Below, one piece after another: positions 15,723 through 24,983 of a stretch of 58,326 bases of DNA (position 1 is its first letter; each line of letters starts with the position of its first letter). Below the pieces are notes generated by a model. That model searched no databases. It was not told the origin of the DNA and saw nothing but the letters and a program-made list of their open reading frames with translations. The translations under genes and the position numbers were made by a program. The DNA comes from Pseudonocardia sp. (GTDB taxonomy: Bacteria > Actinomycetota > Actinomycetes > Mycobacteriales > Pseudonocardiaceae): assembly GCF_025465255.1 (NCBI RefSeq), contig NZ_JAODNI010000033.1, forward strand, positions 1 through 58,326, read 5' to 3'.

Positions 15723-16718
15723 TCACAGGCCGGCGGCGGCCTGCAGCAGGACCCGCGCGGCGGAGGAGAGGCCCTCGATCTGGCCCAGCTCCTGGTCCTC
15801 GTGCTCGATGTTGACGGCCATGTCCGGGTCCACCTTCTGCAGGGCCTGCAGGAACCGGGACCAGTACTCGACGTCGTGGCCGCGGCCCACCGCCACGAAG
15901 TCCCACGAGGACTGCTGCGGCCACCGGCTGAGGGTGTACCGGCCGCCGAGGCCCAGCGCGTCCGGGGTGTCGGGCGCGATGCGGCCGAAGCGGTCGTCGA
16001 GCACGCCGTTGACCAGTACGTTCTCGTTCATGCGGATATCCTTCGCGGCCGCGTTCACCACGAGCTCGCCCAGGGCGCCGATCACGGCGATCGGGTCCAT
16101 GCCCTGCCAGAACAGGTGGCTCGGGTCCATCTCTGCGCCGATGTGCGTCGAGCCGATCTCCTCGGCCAGCCGGAGCATCGTGCCGGCGTTGTAGACGATG
16201 TTGTGCGGGTGCATCTCCAGTGCGACCTTGACGTCGGCGTCCGCGGCCCGGGCCTGGACGTCGCGCCAGTAGGGGATCGCGACCTCGTTCCACTGGTAGT
16301 CCCGGACGTCGAGCTGCGCGCTCTCCCACGGCAGCACGGCCCACGCCGGGAGCGTGCCCGCGGCGTTCGTGCCCGGGAGCCCGGACATCGTGACGACGCG
16401 CGGGACGCCCAGCAGCGCCGCGAGCTCGACGGCGTCGAGCACGTCCTGCCCGTGCTTGGCGCGGACCTCGGGGTCCGGGTGCAGCGGGTTGCCGTTGCAG
16501 TTCAGCGCGGTCAGCGTGATGCCGTGCCCGGCGAAGAGGCCGAGGTACTCCGAGCGGGCGGTCTCGCTCGCGCGGAGGTCCTCGATCGGCAGGTGCACGG
16601 GCGGCAGGAACCCTCCGGAGTTGATCTCCGCGCTGGTCAGGCCCATCCCGGCCAGGATTCCCAGGGCCTCGGGCAGGGGCTTGTCGTGCAGGCAGGCGGT
16701 GTAGGCACCGAGCTTCAT
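15723..16718 (-). CDS. Sugar phosphate isomerase/epimerase-type TIM barrel
   Basis: 331 residues from ATG 16718 (SD GGAGGACC). AP-endonuclease-2-like TIM barrel with the metal-ligand strands VALEMHPHNIVYN, GAEMDPSHLFWQGMD, NAAAKDIRMNE and VNIEHEDQ (Glu, Asp, His and Glu ligands). Such proteins isomerise, epimerise or dehydrate sugars and inositols. The gene is 103 bp downstream of the quinone-oxidoreductase-like gene on the same strand, with a TAGGGT box upstream that could be its own promoter. No kinase or transporter is adjacent, so the substrate is unknown. Confidence 0.85.
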   Translation of the reverse strand: MKLGAYTACLHDKPLPEALGILAGMGLTSAEINSGGFLPPVHLPIEDLRASETARSEYLGLFAGHGITLTALNCNGNPLHPDPEVRAKHGQDVLDAVELAALLGVPRVVTMSGLPGTNAAGTLPAWAVLPWESAQLDVRDYQWNEVAIPYWRDVQARAADADVKVALEMHPHNIVYNAGTMLRLAEEIGSTHIGAEMDPSHLFWQGMDPIAVIGALGELVVNAAAKDIRMNENVLVNGVLDDRFGRIAPDTPDALGLGGRYTLSRWPQQSSWDFVAVGRGHDVEYWSRFLQALQKVDPDMAVNIEHEDQELGQIEGLSSAARVLLQAAAGL

Positions 16719-16821
16719 CGGACGGGTCCTCCGGGTCGTCGAGCAGGTACGACCATCGTCGGGGCCGACCGCGCACCCGTCAACCCTATGTCCTGACAAT
16801 CGCTCAAACTCGGCGCCAGGG

Positions 16822-17814
16822 TCAGCGGACGCGCAGCACCGGCTTCCCGGGCGCCCGGTCCGGCGAGTCGACGTACTTGTGGGCGGCGACCACGTCGTCG
16901 AAGGCGAAGACCCGGTCGACGAGCGGGGTGAACGCCCCGGTCGCCAGCCCGGACCGGACGAAGTGCTCGGCCCGGCGCAGCGCCTCAGGGTCCCCGGTGA
17001 TCTCGAAGACCCGGTACCGCCGCAGCCAGACGGGCGCGTACCCGGCGGCGGGCAGCGGCGTCGGCTCGCCGGAGAGCCCGCCGTGGACGATCACGGTCGC
17101 GTCCGGCGCGCACGCGCTTACCAGGTCGGCCACGGCCGGCCCGCCGTCCGCGTCGAGGACCAGTGCGGCGCCCCGCCCACCGGTCGCGGCGCGCAGCGCG
17201 GCCGCGAGGTCGTCCGTCTCGGAGGTGACGACGACGGACTCGGCACCCGCCGCGAACACCGCGTCGCGCTGCGCCGGGGAGGGGATCGTCGCGACCGGGA
17301 TCGCGCCCAGATGGCGGACGACCTGCAGCGCCGCGACCCCGACGCTGTTCGCCGCGGACGTGATCACGACGTGGTCCCCGGGCCGCACCCGGACGATCTC
17401 CGCGACCATCCCGTACACCGTCACGTACGGCATCCAGATCGCCGCGCCGGTAACCGCGTCCATCCCGTCCGGCCGGGCGACCAGCGCCGCCGCGGGCACG
17501 ACGGCCTCCTCGGCGTAGACCGGGTAGTCGTTCTGCGAGAAGGCCGGGACGACACTCACCGCGTCCCCGGGCGCCCAGCGCTCGACGTCCGGTCCCACCT
17601 CGAGGACCTCGCCCGCGGCCTCGGTGCCCAGCCCCGCGGGCAGCCGGGGGGTCTCGAGGTACGTCCCGCGGCGGAAGTTGACCTCCGCGCGGTTCAGCCC
17701 GACCGCGTCGACCCGGATGCGGACCTCGCCGGGCCCGGGGGAGCGGACCGGGAGGTCCTCGTACCGGAGGACCTCGGGACCGCCCGTCTCGTGGAACCTG
17801 ATCGCGCGCACCAT
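16822..17814 (-). CDS. Zinc-independent quinone oxidoreductase / MDR reductase
   Basis: 330 residues of the QOR branch of MDR proteins. The N-terminal FHETGGPEVLRYEDLPVRSP and VGLNRAEVNFRRG are typical, and the NADPH site is TSAANSVGVAALQVVRHLGA (about 149-168). No catalytic or structural zinc Cys set is present. The enzyme probably reduces quinones or activated alkenes. A TAGGTT box 7 nt before the ATG suggests a leaderless transcript. It is divergent from the CocE-type hydrolase; the two start codons are only 83 bp apart. Confidence 0.88.
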   Translation of the reverse strand: MVRAIRFHETGGPEVLRYEDLPVRSPGPGEVRIRVDAVGLNRAEVNFRRGTYLETPRLPAGLGTEAAGEVLEVGPDVERWAPGDAVSVVPAFSQNDYPVYAEEAVVPAAALVARPDGMDAVTGAAIWMPYVTVYGMVAEIVRVRPGDHVVITSAANSVGVAALQVVRHLGAIPVATIPSPAQRDAVFAAGAESVVVTSETDDLAAALRAATGGRGAALVLDADGGPAVADLVSACAPDATVIVHGGLSGEPTPLPAAGYAPVWLRRYRVFEITGDPEALRRAEHFVRSGLATGAFTPLVDRVFAFDDVVAAHKYVDSPDRAPGKPVLRVR

Positions 17815-17821
17815 GACTGCG

Positions 17822-17827
17822 AACCTA
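17822..17827 (-). promoter_or_regulatory. -10 box of a leaderless promoter (QOR-like gene)
   Basis: TAGGTT on the minus strand, 7 nt before the ATG at 17814. That spacing puts the transcription start at or next to the start codon, and no SD is present. Confidence 0.5.
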
Positions 17828-17883
17828 CGGCCCCCACGCGCCCGGCACGATCATCGGTGGCGCCGTGGCGCCGTGGCGGCGGG

Positions 17884-17889
17884 TAGCGT
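17884..17889 (+). promoter_or_regulatory. -10 box of a leaderless promoter (CocE-type gene)
   Basis: TAGCGT 8 nt before ATG 17898, with no SD between; consistent with transcription starting at the start codon. Confidence 0.5.
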
Positions 17890-17897
17890 CGGTGGTC

Positions 17898-19580
17898 ATG
17901 AGCGTCCCGCGGCCCCCGGTCACCCCCGTCGCGCCCGAGATCCCCGGCCGCCGCGCCCGGCTCCTCGACACCGTCCTCGCGAAGGTGTTGCGCCAGCCCG
18001 GGGCCCGCACCGGTCACCTCGTCGAGCGCGGGGTGCGGGTCCCGATGCGGGACGGCGTCACCCTGAACGCGGACCACTACGCGCCGACGGGTGCCACCCG
18101 CAACGGCACGATCCTCGTCCGCACCCCGTACGGGCGCGGCTTCCCGGGCGGGGTGCTGCAGGGGGCGATGCTCGCCGCCCGCGGCTATCACGTGCTGCTG
18201 CAGAGCGTCCGCGGGACGTTCGGCTCCGGGGGGACGTTCCGGCCGATGGCCCAGGAGACGGACGACGCCCGGGACACCGTCGCCTGGCTGCGCGATCAGC
18301 CCTGGTTCGACGGCCGCCTCGGCACCCTCGGCGCCTCCTACGTCGGCTGGACGCAGTGGACGCTGCTCCAGGACCCGCCGCCGGAGCTGCGGGCGAGCGT
18401 CGTGCAGGTCGGCCCGCACGACTTCCGGCGGGCCGTCTTCGGCAGCGGGGCGTTCACACTGAACGACTTCCTCGGCTGGACGGCCACAGTCGCCGGGCAG
18501 GAGGCGCAGGGGCCGGGCCGGATCGTGGAGGCGCTGACGGCCGGCAAGAGGGTCGCCGCCGTCGTCGGGGACCTCCCGCTCCCGGCGGCCGCCGAACCGC
18601 TCCTACGGGGCCGCGCGCCGTGGTACCGCGAATGGCTCGAGCACGCGGACGACGACTCGGACCCGTTCTGGGAGCCCTACCGGGCCGGCGAGGCGCTGGA
18701 GCGGGTCGAGACGCCGGTGCTGTTGACCGGCGGCTGGTCGGACATCTTTCTGGACCAGACGGTCGAGCAGTACGCGGCGCTGCGCGGCCGCGGCGTGGAC
18801 GTCGCCCTGACCATCGGGGACTGGACGCACATGGACGCCCAGTTCAAGGGCGCCCGCACGCTGAGCGGCGAGACCCTGGCGTGGTTCGACGAGCATCTCG
18901 CCGGCGCCGCGGCGCGCTCGCGGCAGCCGGTCCGCGTCCAGCACGCCGGAACCTGGCGGGAGCTGCCGGAGTGGCCGCCGCCGGGTGTCGACACGGCGTT
19001 CCACCTGCACGCGGGGGCGCGGCTGGAGGCGAAGCCGTCCCACAGCGGCGCGACGACCTTCCGGTACGACCCCACGGACCCCACCCCGGCCGTCGGCGGG
19101 CGGGTCATGACCGGGTCCACCGGCCGCCGGGAGAACTCGGAGCTGGAGGCGCGCCCGGACGTCGTCACGTTCACGTCGGCCCCGCTGCCGGTGGCGGTCG
19201 ACGTGGCCGGTACACCGCGCGTCGAGCTCGCGCTGAGCGTGGACAACCCGCACGCGGACGTCTTCGTCCGGCTCTGCGAGGTGACCGTCGACCGGCGGGG
19301 CCGGAACCGCTCGCACAACGTCGCGGACGGGTTCCTGCGCCTGGACGCGTCGGTCCCGGCGGGGGAGCCCCACCGCCTGACGGTGGGCCTGGACCCCTGC
19401 GCCCACCGGTTCGAGGCCGGCTCCCGGATCCGGCTGCAGGTCTCCGGTGGCGCCTTCCCGCGGTTCGCCCGCAACCCCGGGACCGGTGAGCCGACCGCGT
19501 CGGCGACGGAACTCGTCCCGAGCCGGCGCACGGTGCAGCACCGGGGTTCCCGGGTGGTGCTGCCGGTCGTGCAGCTCTAG
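17898..19580 (+). CDS. CocE/NonD-family serine hydrolase
   Basis: 560 residues. The nucleophile Ser147 lies in GASYVGW, the GxSYxG elbow of the X-Pro dipeptidyl-peptidase / cocaine esterase family. GGWSDIFLDQ gives the likely catalytic Asp and GDWTHMDAQ the His. VRVPMRDGVTLNADHY at the N-terminus and a C-terminal jelly-roll domain (VELALSVDNPHADVFVRL, FPRFARNPGTGE) complete the three-domain layout. It hydrolyses acyl esters or amides. It lacks a signal peptide and is therefore probably cytoplasmic. Likely leaderless; divergent from the QOR-like reductase. Confidence 0.92.
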   Translation: MSVPRPPVTPVAPEIPGRRARLLDTVLAKVLRQPGARTGHLVERGVRVPMRDGVTLNADHYAPTGATRNGTILVRTPYGRGFPGGVLQGAMLAARGYHVLLQSVRGTFGSGGTFRPMAQETDDARDTVAWLRDQPWFDGRLGTLGASYVGWTQWTLLQDPPPELRASVVQVGPHDFRRAVFGSGAFTLNDFLGWTATVAGQEAQGPGRIVEALTAGKRVAAVVGDLPLPAAAEPLLRGRAPWYREWLEHADDDSDPFWEPYRAGEALERVETPVLLTGGWSDIFLDQTVEQYAALRGRGVDVALTIGDWTHMDAQFKGARTLSGETLAWFDEHLAGAAARSRQPVRVQHAGTWRELPEWPPPGVDTAFHLHAGARLEAKPSHSGATTFRYDPTDPTPAVGGRVMTGSTGRRENSELEARPDVVTFTSAPLPVAVDVAGTPRVELALSVDNPHADVFVRLCEVTVDRRGRNRSHNVADGFLRLDASVPAGEPHRLTVGLDPCAHRFEAGSRIRLQVSGGAFPRFARNPGTGEPTASATELVPSRRTVQHRGSRVVLPVVQL

Positions 19581-19617
19581 GCGGCGAGCTCCTCGGAGGG
19601 CGCGTTACGGTCCGGCC

Positions 19618-19638
19618 ATGCCCGAGGTGCGGACGTGA
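19618..19638 (+). CDS. Six-codon micro-ORF coupled to the ClC gene (tentative)
   Basis: ATG at 19618 encodes MPEVRT and its TGA overlaps the GTG start of the ClC gene (GTGA). A TACGGT box lies 6 nt upstream, so the micro-ORF would be the leaderless 5' end of the mRNA, while the SD for ClC (GAGGT) lies inside it. It would act by translational coupling rather than as a functional peptide. Confidence 0.3.
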   Translation: MPEVRT

Positions 19639-20972
19639 CGGCCGGCGGCGAGCGCCGCAGGATCCCGCCGCCGTTGATCGGCCACCGCATCGCGTCCGGC
19701 CGCGGTGCGATGGAGCAGCCGAACGTGACCGGCGACGAGGACACCCCGCTCACGCCGTTGTTCTGGCTGGCGGTGGTGCTCACCGGGATCGGTGCCGGGC
19801 TCTTCGGCGGGCTCCTCATGCTGCTCCTCGACGGCGTGCAGCGGCTGGCCTACGGGGACACGACCCCGTCCCCGCTGCACCGGACCCTGGCCCTGGCCGT
19901 CGCGGGGGTGATCGGCGGCGTGGGCTGGTTCCTGCTGCGGCGCTTCTGCGCGGGCCTGCGCTCCGACGTCGACGACTCGGTCTGGACCGGCGACGGGACC
20001 CTCTCCTTCCGGCGCAGCGCGGGGACGTCGGTGCTCTCGGAGATCGTCGTCGGGCTCGGGGCGTCGCTCGGCCGGGAGGCCGCGCCGAAGCTGATGGGCG
20101 GGGTGTGCGGCAGCCTGCTCGCCCGGTGGACGGGCCTCTCGACCGCGCAGCGGCGCCTGCTCGTCGCGTGCGGGGCGGGAGCGGGGCTCGCCGCCGTCTA
20201 CAACGTCCCGCTCGGCGGCGCGCTCTTCACCGCCGAGGTGCTGGTTGGGGTCGTCCGGCTGCCGGTGATGCTGCCCGCGCTGGCCTGCTCGGGCATCGCG
20301 ACGCTCGTCGGCTGGGTGTACCTGCCCACCTCCGCCACGTACGCCGGCGTCCCGGACTTCACGTTCGGGCCGTCGCCGTTCGTGTGGGCACTCGTGGCCG
20401 GGCCGGTGGTCGGGGTCGCCGCCGTCGGGTTCATCCGGCTGGTCGCGTGGGTGTCGCACCACGGCGCGAAGGGCCGGTGGGTCCTCGTCGCGCCGCTCGG
20501 GGCGTTCCTCGTGCTGGCCGGGGTCGGCCTGGCCTTCCCGCAGCTGTTCGGCAACGGGCAGGAGATGGCCCGGGAGGCGTTCGCCGCCCCGCCCGCGCTC
20601 GTCGTCCCGTTCGCGCTGTTCCTGCTCAAGCCGCTGGTCACGGCCCTGTGCCTGGGCAGCGGGGCGTACGGTGGGTTGTTCACACCGCTGCTGAGCACCG
20701 GTGCGGTGCTGGGCGTCGGACTGGGTTCGGCGTGGGCACTGCTCTGGCCGGGCGGGCCGGTCGGGGCCTACGCGATGATCGCCGCCGCGGCGATGCTCGG
20801 GGCCGGGATGCAGGCGCCGCTCGCCGCGCTCGTCCTCGTCCTGGAGCTGACGCACGCCGGTTTCGGCCTGATGATCCCGATGATCGCGGCCACGGTCCTG
20901 GCCACCGGGGTCTCCCGCTGGATCGACGGCTACTCGATCTACTCGGCCCGGCTCGCCGAGCGCCCGCGGTGA
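19635..20972 (+). CDS. ClC-family chloride channel / Cl-/H+ antiporter
   Basis: 445 residues, about ten to twelve hydrophobic helices. Selectivity-filter motifs are recognisable: GASLGREAAPKLMGG (the GREGP loop with Gly to Ala), AAVYNVPLGGALFTAEVL and GAYGGLFTPLLS (GxFxP loop). The family conducts or exchanges chloride in the cytoplasmic membrane. GTG 19635 has SD GAGGT 6 nt upstream; an internal ATG about 25 codons later (MEQPNVTGDED) is an alternative start before the first helix. No C-terminal CBS domains are present. Confidence 0.9.
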   Translation: MTAGGERRRIPPPLIGHRIASGRGAMEQPNVTGDEDTPLTPLFWLAVVLTGIGAGLFGGLLMLLLDGVQRLAYGDTTPSPLHRTLALAVAGVIGGVGWFLLRRFCAGLRSDVDDSVWTGDGTLSFRRSAGTSVLSEIVVGLGASLGREAAPKLMGGVCGSLLARWTGLSTAQRRLLVACGAGAGLAAVYNVPLGGALFTAEVLVGVVRLPVMLPALACSGIATLVGWVYLPTSATYAGVPDFTFGPSPFVWALVAGPVVGVAAVGFIRLVAWVSHHGAKGRWVLVAPLGAFLVLAGVGLAFPQLFGNGQEMAREAFAAPPALVVPFALFLLKPLVTALCLGSGAYGGLFTPLLSTGAVLGVGLGSAWALLWPGGPVGAYAMIAAAAMLGAGMQAPLAALVLVLELTHAGFGLMIPMIAATVLATGVSRWIDGYSIYSARLAERPR

Positions 20973-21079
20973 CGGCGACGTGCCTCCGGGCCGGGCGGCC
21001 CGCCCGGCTACGCTGGGCCGGCGATCCTCTGAGCTCGTACGTCGTTGCCCGTGTGCTGATTCTCCTCGGAGGTTCTCCC

Positions 21080-21331
21080 GTGTCGAAGCCCGCCCCGTCC
21101 GTGCCGCCCCGTACCGCCGACACCACCTCCGCCGACACCACCTCGGCCGACCCCACCGCCGCCGGCGACCCCGCCGACCTCGAGGCGGACACCCCGGCCG
21201 AGGTGCCGCTCAACCGCGCCGAGCGTCGGGCGAAGGCCGGGAAGACCGACCCGTCGCACGTCGGGCCGCGGTCCGGGCCGGCGCACGGGGGCCGCGGCGC
21301 CCGCAGCCACACCAAGCGCCAGAGCGGCTGA
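21080..21331 (+). CDS. Small conserved basic protein (LNRAERRAKAG type)
   Basis: 83 residues, GTG start with SD CGGAGG. The N-terminal half is low complexity (Thr/Ala/Asp/Pro), and the C-terminal half carries PLNRAERRAKAGK and a basic GGRGARSHTKRQSG tail, a composition seen in small actinobacterial proteins of unknown role. Disordered and positively charged, so nucleic-acid or ribosome association is possible but speculative. A TACGCT box at 21009-21014 may be its promoter. Confidence 0.75.
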   Translation: MSKPAPSVPPRTADTTSADTTSADPTAAGDPADLEADTPAEVPLNRAERRAKAGKTDPSHVGPRSGPAHGGRGARSHTKRQSG

Positions 21332-21385
21332 CGGTTTCCGGCAGCCGCGCGGTGGGTGGCACCGGTTGCCGCCCACCGCACCGGC

Positions 21386-23338
21386 TCAGCCGCCGTGGCC
21401 GGAGCGGTCCTGGCCGGGACCGTGCACCACGCCGTCGTCCTTCCCCGCGCGGCAGTGCCCGCCGGACGCCGCCGGGGGCACGTCGAGGGCCGGGTTGCGG
21501 TCGAAGAAGCCCACCGGCTTGAGGGTGAAGCCCGTGTAGTCGACGGGCATGACCGGCCAGTCCTCCGGGCGCGGGAAGTGCGTGGTCCCGAAGGTGTGCC
21601 AGACGACGATGTCCTCGCCGTCGACCGGGCGGTCCGCCCGCACCCACGCCGGCAGCCCCGCCCCGCCCGCGTTCTGGTTCACGAAGTCCCCGGCGGGATA
21701 GCGCTCGGCCGGGTCGTACCGCGTGACCCAGAGAGCGTTGGTCGCGAACGTCGCCCGGGCGTGGATCGACGACGCGTCGTCCGCCAGCAGGGTCGCCTTC
21801 CCCTCAGGGTGCAGGGCGTAGCCGACGTTCTGGCCGAGCGCGTTGCGCTTGTCCGGGTTCACGATGTGCCAGGTGCGCACCGACCCCTGCGCCGAGGCCC
21901 GCTGCGCGTCGGACTCCCGGGTCAGCCGCGTCCGCCTCTGCCGGAACGCGTTGCCGTACGGGTTGCCCTCGCCCATCGGGACCCGCTCGGCCTCCACCTC
22001 GTCGACGGCGTTGCGCGTACCGTCGACGGTCATGTCCAGCCGGGCCGAGAACAGGTGCTGGTGGTACGGGGCGCCGAGACCGGGCGCGACCTCCGTCGCG
22101 TACTCGTTGCCGCCCTCCGGGTAGGCCGCGGTGAACACGATGCCGGTGGCCTTGACCTCGAGCTGGATGGTGCCGTCGAGGTAGAGGTACCAGTAGAAGC
22201 CGTAGTCGTAGTTGCCGATCGGGGTGAAGAACGAGATCACCAGGCGACGCTGACGGCGGACCTCGCGCGAGCCGGTGAACATGTCCGAGTGCTTCCAGAG
22301 GACGCCGTAGTCCTCCTCGTGCATGCAGATCGCGTTCTGGATCGTCCTCGGGTTGCCGAGGTCGTCCGCGATCACCGCGTCCGTGTAGTGGATGTCGCCG
22401 AGGCAGTCGCAGCCCAGCTGCAGGGAGTCCGCGTAGCGGGCGAACATGTACTCGCCGCAGTCGAAGTAGTTCTGCCAGAACCGCACCGGCGCGGGGTCGG
22501 CGTAGGGCACCACCATCTCCGCGACCGACGCGCGGTAGACGATCGGCCGGCCGTCGAAGCCGACCTGGTGCAAGGTCAGGCCCTCGCGCTCGTTGAACCC
22601 GATCCGCAGGTCCCATTTCCCCCAGCGCACCCGGCCGTCCTCGACCGTGAACGAGCGGCCCTCGGGCTGGGTGATCTCGATCGGCTTCAGGTCGAGCGGC
22701 GGGCCCTGGACCTCGGGGTCGTCGAAGTTCCCGGCGGTCGACGGCACGGGCACCACGCCGGAGTCGATCACGCGGTCGACCGAGCGCGCGGTCAGGTCGA
22801 CGTAGGCGACGAGCCCGTCGATCGGGTGCGCCCACGGGTGGTCCTTCTCGTGGTCCTGCCGGAAGCCGAACGCGCGGACGATCCGCCTGCCGACCTCGCC
22901 CGGGTAGTCGTAGACGCCCGCGGACAGGGGGACGGCACGAACCGAGGCGGGCTCGATGCCGCGCTTCCCCAGCGCGGCGAGCCAGTTCGGCGAGGCGTTG
23001 AGGATGTCCTCGATCAGCTCGAACTCGGTGTCGATGATCGGCGGCTGGCCGTCGCGCGGGGGGTCGAGCTCCCGGCTGCTGACGACGGTCCGGGAGGTCG
23101 CGGAGACGACGGTGTCCCACGAGCGTCCGGAAGCGAGGTCCAGCAGGACGGCGCGGAAGCGGCGGTCCACCGGAGTCCCGGCCAGGACGTCGGCCTTGGC
23201 GGGCTCCTCGGGCGCGAAGAAGGCGTAGCGGACGTGCTCGGTGAGCAGCCCGGCGTCCACGAGCACCTCGCGGACGGCGCTCACCTCCGCCTCACTCGTC
23301 ATCTCCAGGGCGTGGGTGCGGGTCTCCAGGGTCGTCAT
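21386..23338 (-). CDS. Primary-amine oxidase (copper/TPQ-dependent)
   Basis: 650 residues, the length of bacterial copper amine oxidases without a signal peptide. The topaquinone precursor is Tyr377 in the N-Y-D-Y motif (IGNYDYGFYW). Copper ligands are His426 and His428 in YHQHLFSARLD and a third His in THFPRPEDWPVMP. It oxidises primary amines to aldehydes with release of ammonia and H2O2. SD GAGGACA is present and the start is 11 bp from the upstream permease stop, so they form an amine-uptake and oxidation operon. The C-terminal tail is Gly/His/Asp-rich and poorly conserved-looking. Confidence 0.95.
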   Translation of the reverse strand: MTTLETRTHALEMTSEAEVSAVREVLVDAGLLTEHVRYAFFAPEEPAKADVLAGTPVDRRFRAVLLDLASGRSWDTVVSATSRTVVSSRELDPPRDGQPPIIDTEFELIEDILNASPNWLAALGKRGIEPASVRAVPLSAGVYDYPGEVGRRIVRAFGFRQDHEKDHPWAHPIDGLVAYVDLTARSVDRVIDSGVVPVPSTAGNFDDPEVQGPPLDLKPIEITQPEGRSFTVEDGRVRWGKWDLRIGFNEREGLTLHQVGFDGRPIVYRASVAEMVVPYADPAPVRFWQNYFDCGEYMFARYADSLQLGCDCLGDIHYTDAVIADDLGNPRTIQNAICMHEEDYGVLWKHSDMFTGSREVRRQRRLVISFFTPIGNYDYGFYWYLYLDGTIQLEVKATGIVFTAAYPEGGNEYATEVAPGLGAPYHQHLFSARLDMTVDGTRNAVDEVEAERVPMGEGNPYGNAFRQRRTRLTRESDAQRASAQGSVRTWHIVNPDKRNALGQNVGYALHPEGKATLLADDASSIHARATFATNALWVTRYDPAERYPAGDFVNQNAGGAGLPAWVRADRPVDGEDIVVWHTFGTTHFPRPEDWPVMPVDYTGFTLKPVGFFDRNPALDVPPAASGGHCRAGKDDGVVHGPGQDRSGHGG

Positions 23339-23349
23339 GTCGTGTCCTC

Positions 23350-24760
23350 TCAGGCCGCTTCGACGGCCGGGGCGGGGGTGACGGGATCAGGAGTTCGGCG
23401 CCGCGACCAGACTGCGCCCAGGACGAACGCGAGCACCAGCACCGCGCCGATCCCGGCGGCCAGCCCCGGCGAACCGCCGATCAGGGTGGGAAAGTTCGAG
23501 ACGGTCAACCAGAGGCACACGAGCAGGCCGACGAGCCCGAGCAGCGGGGCGACGACCGTGTGCCACGGCCGGGTATCGACCTCGGTCCGGCGGAAGAACA
23601 CCAGCACGGCGACGCAGGTCAGGGCCATCAGGGCGAGCACCCCGAGGGTCGCGGTGCCGGCCATCCAGGCGAAGACCTGGGCGACCGGGTCCATCCCGGC
23701 GATCGCGAAGACCACCACGAACACGAGCGCGGACACGGACCGGGTCAGCGAGGCGACGTGCGGTGACGCGTGCCTCGGGTGGCTGCGCCCGCAGGCGGCG
23801 GGGAGCGCCCGCGAGTTGCCGAGCGCGAAGAAGTACCGGGCCAGGACGTTGTGGAAGGACAGGATCGCCGCGAACAGGCTGGTCACCAGCAGGATCTGGG
23901 CGACATCGCCGCCGACCGGGCCGAGGGTGTTCGCGATCGTCGTCAGGATCATGTTCCCGGGGTCCGCGCCGGCCGCCTCGACGGCGGCCGGGTCTCCCCA
24001 GGCGGACACGACGGACCAGCTGGAGAGCGTGTAGAAGACGCCGACCAGGATCAGCGCCAGGTAGGTGGCGCGGGGGATCGTGTGCCCCGGGTCCCTCGCC
24101 TCGTCCCGGAAGACGGCGGTGGCCTCGAACCCGATGAACGACGCGATCGCGAACATGATCGCGATCCCGAGCGAGCCGGAGACCACCTGCGGCGGCTGCA
24201 GGAACGCGGTCGAGAGATGCTCACCCCGCCCGACCACCACCGCGTCGAACACCAGGACGATCGCGACCTCGGCCACGAGCAGGACGCCGAGCACCTTGCC
24301 ACTGAGTTCGATGTGCCGGTAGCCGAGCGACCCGACGATCGCGAGCACCAGCACCGACCACACGAACCACGGCACGGCCGGCCCGCCGTGGTGCTGGACC
24401 AGGCCGTCGATCACGGCCCCGATGCAGCCGTACACGGCAAGCTGCACGGCGGTGTAGGTGACCAGGGCGAGGAACGCGGAGCCGAGGCCGGGCGCGTGGC
24501 CGAGCCCGCGCTGGACGTAGGCGTAGAACGCCGGCCTCCGGGACGTGGCGGCTCATCGCGCAGAACCCGACCGCGAACAGCAGCAGGATCCCGCAGCAGA
24601 GCGCGAACGTCGTCGGGAAGGCGGCGCCGTTGCCGGCGGCGAGGCCGAGGGGGACGGTCCCGGCGATGACGGTCAGCGGCGCCGCGGCGGCGACGACCAT
24701 GAAGACGATCGATCCGACGCCGAGCCGACCGGAGAGGGTGTGCGAACGGTCCGTGCTCAT
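23350..24760 (-). pseudogene. APC-family amine/amino-acid permease, interrupted by a frameshift
   Basis: The N-terminal part (ATG 24760, SD GGAG) reads a normal APC start: LSGRLGVGSIVFMVVAAAAP through AMSRHVPEAG. It then shifts frame at about 24529-24533. The remainder, AFYAYVQRGLGHAPGLGSAF onward to the stop at 23350, continues in another frame for about 390 codons. The break is a GGCG where GGCGCG would restore the frame (a 2-nt loss in a CG repeat). Either a real inactivating mutation or a sequencing error. Intact it would be about 470 residues with 12 helices, importing the amine used by the downstream oxidase. Confidence 0.85.
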
Positions 24761-24983
24761 ATCAGCTCCGGATGTCAGGGGATGTGGGAGGACCGTCGCC
24801 GGATCCGGGGGGTGAGTCAAAGCACGTTCTCCGGTCCGCGAATCGCCCGGAGGCGCGTTCCCACGGCCCGGGAATCGGCCGGCGGGAATTCTCGTTCGAC
24901 CCGTCGTCGCTGGTCATCGCGGCGCTTTCCGTGGGTGACGTCGCCGATCTACGCTCACCGGACCCGGTGAGAGAGGAGGCCTC

